This document shows positions 61,693 through 64,000 of a stretch of DNA of 64,000 nucleotides, in pieces. Both the position numbers and the translations under genes were made by a program. The notes below the pieces were generated by a model. The model was not told the DNA's origin and searched no databases. It saw only the letters and a program-made list of their open reading frames with translations. Source of the stretch: Aquimarina sp. Aq78 (lineage in GTDB: Bacteria > Bacteroidota > Bacteroidia > Flavobacteriales > Flavobacteriaceae); NCBI RefSeq assembly GCF_900299525.1, contig NZ_OMKA01000015.1, forward strand, positions 1-64,000. The letters are read 5' to 3'. Every line of letters begins with the position of its first letter. The first letter of the stretch is position 1.

Positions 61693-62229
61693 TTATCTAC
61701 ATATTTTACAATTTTCCTTCCCTTTAGTCTCTCCTACTAATTTCCCTTCATCATTAAGTTTATAGTCACAGCAATCCATATACCCTTGTATGATCATTTT
61801 TCGAGCACGTTGTATTTGTGATTTAACAGTAGACAAAGGTATTCCTAATTGTTCTGCAATTTGTTTTTGCTTAAGACCTTTCACATCAGAAAGAAGTAAT
61901 GGGTTTCGATATTTTTCTGGCAATCTATTTATTAATTCTGGGAGACAATCTTTTTCAGAATGATCAGTATCAGTCTCTTCATATATTTGTTCATTTATAA
62001 AATCTGTAGTTTGTCTATTTTCTTTAAAATAATCATATACTATATTTCTTGCAATTGTAAATAACCAGGATTTGATTTTAGAATGATCTCTAAGTTTATT
62101 TTTATTACTATGTACCTTTATAAAAGTCTCTTGTATCAAATCATCAACAATTTGATCGTTTTTCACTTTACTTTTTATAAACAATCTAATGTCTTTATGA
62201 TAGGTTTTCCAAAGATTCGAAGTTTCCAT
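61693..62229 (-). CDS. sigZ: RNA polymerase sigma factor SigZ-like, with Cys-rich tail
   Basis: 178 residues. Region 2 (LFIKSKVKNDQIVDDLIQETFIKVH, WLFTIARNIVYDYF), region 4 (LPEKYRNPLLLSDVKGLKQKQIAEQLGIPLSTVKSQIQRARK). After region 4 the chain extends ~25 residues with four Cys: MDCCDYKLN and ENCKICR. SigZ-family members carry such a tail; it could sense metal or redox state. A small cysteine-rich gene starts 64 bp upstream of this one on the same strand. No typical anti-sigma gene is beside it. Confidence 0.87.
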   Translation of the reverse strand: METSNLWKTYHKDIRLFIKSKVKNDQIVDDLIQETFIKVHSNKNKLRDHSKIKSWLFTIARNIVYDYFKENRQTTDFINEQIYEETDTDHSEKDCLPELINRLPEKYRNPLLLSDVKGLKQKQIAEQLGIPLSTVKSQIQRARKMIIQGYMDCCDYKLNDEGKLVGETKGKENCKICR

Positions 62230-62285
62230 AAATCAAAACAGAAATATCCCTATTTCTATTTTTAATAGAAATAGGGAAGTTATTG

Positions 62286-62388
62286 TTAACAGCTACATCC
62301 TGTACATTCGCGTCCTAGTAATGGAGCAGTTAGAACATTGCCCTTCTGCGCAACTTGAACATGTGCAGGTACATTCTTTATTTTTCAT
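62286..62388 (-). pseudogene. Cysteine-rich mini-protein (metallothionein-like), split by a frameshift
   Basis: From ATG 62388 the frame reads KECTCTCSSCAEGQCSNCSI, then becomes non-Cys (TRTRMYRM) and stops at 62293. One base later (from 62315) the other frame reads GRECTGCSC and stops at 62286. Joined, the product would be a ~34-residue peptide with nine Cys, arranged C-x-C-x-C-xx-C-x4-C-xx-C...C-xx-C-x-C. The shift falls at ATTACTAGGA. It could be a sequencing error, an inactivating mutation, or a +1 programmed shift. It is too short for ordinary gene callers. It lies 64 bp upstream of SigZ. Confidence 0.6.
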
Positions 62389-62490
62389 AATGCTATGATT
62401 TAATATAATTATATATCTATAGGACTAAAAGGAGTACAAAAAGATGCATAATTATTCTATAAATTTAATGAAATCTGGATTAGAACAATA

Positions 62491-62571
62491 AAAAAACGTC
62501 TGAATGCATTCAGACGTTTTTCACCTTTTCCCTGTACTCTCTTTAGTTCCCCATACTAATGTCCTCACACA
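62491..62571 (-). ncRNA. Candidate small RNA, copy B
   Basis: Minus strand: GTGTGAGGACATTAGT (62555-62570), an 8-nt spacer, CTAAAGAGAGTAC (62534-62546), 12 nt, then the strong terminator at 62492-62521. The two blocks are identical to copy A near 59.95 kb (16/16 and 13/13 bases). It begins about 50 nt after the lrp stop, so it may be the 3' untranslated part of that transcript or a separate small RNA. Confidence 0.42.
62492..62521 (-). terminator. Rho-independent terminator after the lrp gene
   Basis: 30-bp perfect palindrome centred on TGAATGCATTCA: AAAAACGTCTGAATG with its complement. On the minus strand it is followed by TTATTG; six T include the palindrome end. Confidence 0.7.
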
Positions 62572-62620
62572 AGATAAAGATTGTTCTTTGTATAGATATA
62601 ATCAAATCTCATGCCATAAA

Positions 62621-63115
62621 TTAGATGTCTAATTCTCTAAATTCGGCATGACCAGTAATTGGATTATTCTCGATAAGATTAGAAAGTATAATATGTGTTT
62701 TGACTTCTCCATAAGTAATAAGTCTATCTATAAATTCTTGCAAATGTATCTGATCTCTTAATACTACTTCCATAACTATATTTTCATTACCTGTGATTCG
62801 ATAACAATTCATGACTTCCTTAAATTCTGATACTTTTATCAAAAATGGTTTTAATCTTCCCATAAATGCTCGCAGCGTGATTATTGCCTTTAATTGATAC
62901 CCAGTTTTGGTATATGAAACATCGGCAATATATCCTTTTAAAACTCCATAATCTTCCATCTTCTTTATCCTTTCGGCAACTGCAGGAGAACTTAAACCTA
63001 CTTTTCTTCCTATCTCAGTATTAGATAATCTTGCATTTTGTTGCAAACATTTTAGAATATCCCAGTTTATAGCATCTATTTTCATTGGTGTATTTTTCAT
63101 TTTTTTAATGATCAT
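62621..63115 (-). CDS. Lrp/AsnC-family transcriptional regulator
   Basis: 164 residues. N-terminal winged helix (DAINWDILKCLQQNARLSNTEIGRKVGLSSPAVAERIKKMEDYGVL). C-terminal RAM ligand-binding domain (GYQLKAIITLRAFMGRLKPFL, VMNCYRITGNENIVMEVVLRD, LQEFIDRLITYGEVKTHIIL). Such proteins respond to amino acids. Alternative ATGs at 63100 and 63085 give the more usual short N-terminus MKIDAINWD; the upstream A-rich sequence before 63100 is a plausible translation signal. The nearby alanine symporter suggests alanine or related amino acids as the ligand, by position only. Confidence 0.9.
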   Translation of the reverse strand: MIIKKMKNTPMKIDAINWDILKCLQQNARLSNTEIGRKVGLSSPAVAERIKKMEDYGVLKGYIADVSYTKTGYQLKAIITLRAFMGRLKPFLIKVSEFKEVMNCYRITGNENIVMEVVLRDQIHLQEFIDRLITYGEVKTHIILSNLIENNPITGHAEFRELDI

Positions 63116-63335
63116 TTAGAATTTGCATAAGCATCTTTTTTCTATCCTTATCTATACTTTTATGCTCTGTATTATATATAGCTACATCTTCTAATTATTA
63201 TTTCATTTACAAAAATTTCATTTTTAAGCAAAAAATAACAAAAGTCCTTAATTGCTAATGTAAATTAATCATTTGACTTTAAATAATAAAGAAAAAATAC
63301 TAAAAATAACATTATTTTTGAAGTAACAAACTAAT

Positions 63336-63719
63336 ATGAGATTACAGCCCCGAAATAAAAGATTATACAAGAAAGCTCTTGAGATATTTACACTCTCGAG
63401 AAGCATTTCAAATTATCTTGTTCATGACTTGGCTGCATTACAAAATAATGGGAGTGAGAATCCTCATATTTATTTTACAGGTGACATCATAAGACAATCA
63501 GATGCGCTGGCTCCTAAAATAATTAAAGCCGAAAACCAAGTCTTTCAAGATGAGCGTATAAGGCATGCTACTTCTCTAATACATATTACCAATAAGCTTT
63601 ATAAAAATTGTGAGCGTCTCGAGCAATCCGAAAGTAACGGAAAAGAATTCTTAATTCTATTGCGTAAAGAACTTAGAAAATTTAAACATCTGCAACGTTC
63701 CTGGATGATGAGTTTATAA
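63336..63719 (+). CDS. Helical protein of unknown function
   Basis: 127 residues, mostly alpha-helical and basic (LYKKALEIFTLSRSISNYLVHDLAAL, FLILLRKELRKFKHLQRSW), no signal peptide or membrane segment. No named family. Small proteins like this are, to my recollection, shared by flavobacteria. It lies between the Lrp gene and the alanine symporter gene and converges on the latter with a 41-bp gap. Confidence 0.65.
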   Translation: MRLQPRNKRLYKKALEIFTLSRSISNYLVHDLAALQNNGSENPHIYFTGDIIRQSDALAPKIIKAENQVFQDERIRHATSLIHITNKLYKNCERLEQSESNGKEFLILLRKELRKFKHLQRSWMMSL

Positions 63720-63760
63720 AGTATACTTTTTATAGATTTCTATTTCATGATATTTTTTGA

Positions 63761-64000
63761 TTATTTTATCCTTCCGGCAATACTTTTTTTGTAGCGTATT
63801 AATTCATCTTTTACTTTAGGGCTTAATAAAAATAAACCTATCATATTAGGTACCATCATAGCAAAAATCATTGCATCACTAAAATCTGTAACTGCATTTA
63901 ATGTAGCTGCAGCACCTATTACTGTAAAACAGCAAAAAATAAACTTATACAAGTATTCTGTGCGTTTGCTTCTTCCAAAAAGATAGCTCCAGGCCTGGTA
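63761..64000 (-). CDS. Alanine:cation symporter family protein, C-terminal part (runs off window)
   Basis: The last ~79 residues of a longer gene whose start lies beyond the right edge; the frame is open from 64000 (YQAWSYLFGRSKRTEYLYKF) to the stop at 63761. AWSYLFG followed by YKFIFCCFTVIGAA, then DFSDAMIFAMMVPNMIGLFLLSPKVKDEL, matches the end of AGCS-family sodium:alanine symporters. A TTG near 63952 within this is not the true start. An Lrp-type regulator is nearby, which may control it. Confidence 0.88.
   Translation of the reverse strand, partial: YQAWSYLFGRSKRTEYLYKFIFCCFTVIGAAATLNAVTDFSDAMIFAMMVPNMIGLFLLSPKVKDELIRYKKSIAGRIK

Noticed and set aside
62293..62388. 31-residue ORF ending MYRM taken as the real product
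   Set aside because: The Cys-rich pattern continues in the neighbouring frame, which makes a broken or shifted gene more likely than an intact peptide with a random tail.

Overview
The window is AT-rich chromosomal DNA of a member of the Flavobacteriaceae (Bacteroidota), plausibly a marine Aquimarina-like organism. The evidence is a C-terminal type IX secretion sorting domain at the left edge, Bacteroidota-type promoter boxes (TAnnTTTG) ahead of many genes, almost no Shine-Dalgarno sequences, and typical flavobacterial families (DUF6249, DUF2911, DUF4920, DUF1684, TPR-containing sensor kinases, MnmD, an M49 peptidase, a DnaJ with half a zinc domain). The genus is inferred. I saw no rRNA, tRNA, CRISPR array, phage or intact insertion sequence.

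Layout. 1-8 kb: end of a T9SS cargo gene, two ECF sigma factor operons with membrane partners (575-1541 and 3509-5982), small envelope proteins, and MeaB. 8-9.3 kb: a PagL-like lipid A deacylase. 9.6-21.7 kb: the main accessory locus, a homoprotocatechuate (3,4-dihydroxyphenylacetate) meta-cleavage cluster (HpaH, HpaI, HpaG, HpaE, HpaD, HpaF) continuous with an aldehyde dehydrogenase, a thiamine-diphosphate 2-oxo-acid decarboxylase-like enzyme, a small phosphoesterase, a HisC-like aminotransferase and an unassigned P-loop NTPase, with a divergent AraC regulator. 21.6-44.3 kb: mostly housekeeping and envelope genes (class A PBP, PAP2, OmpA-like, MATE, M28 peptidase, PPK2, sigma-54 response regulator, MscS, ABC exporter, DnaJ/GrpE, YceI, MnmD, IlvE). 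44.5-48.7 kb: a four-gene operon joining a trypsin-like protease homologue and a small protein to a histidine kinase and response regulator. 48.7-59.9 kb: M49 peptidase, CrcB, PII, two tandem near-identical porins, MFS and DJ-1 proteins. 60-64 kb: a degenerate esterase, SigZ, a frameshifted cysteine-rich mini-protein, an Lrp regulator and the end of an alanine symporter.

How the 9.6-21 kb genes could work together (inference): the aminotransferase would deaminate an aromatic amino acid, the ThDP enzyme decarboxylate the arylpyruvate, and the aldehyde dehydrogenase give the arylacetate. HpaD-E-F-G-H-I would then take homoprotocatechuate to pyruvate and succinic semialdehyde. No HpaBC hydroxylase is present, so the simplest input is an amino acid already carrying a catechol, such as DOPA. 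A near-identical palindrome (AAAGTG-N12-CACTTTTTGTT) lies upstream of both hpaH and the aminotransferase gene, which argues for one regulon.

Other points worth attention: a repeated, terminator-linked element that looks like a small RNA pair (about 59.9-60.0 and 62.5 kb); competing hairpins ahead of the first porin; a cysteine-rich peptide next to SigZ broken by one base; and a probable transporter fossil at 22.3-22.7 kb.
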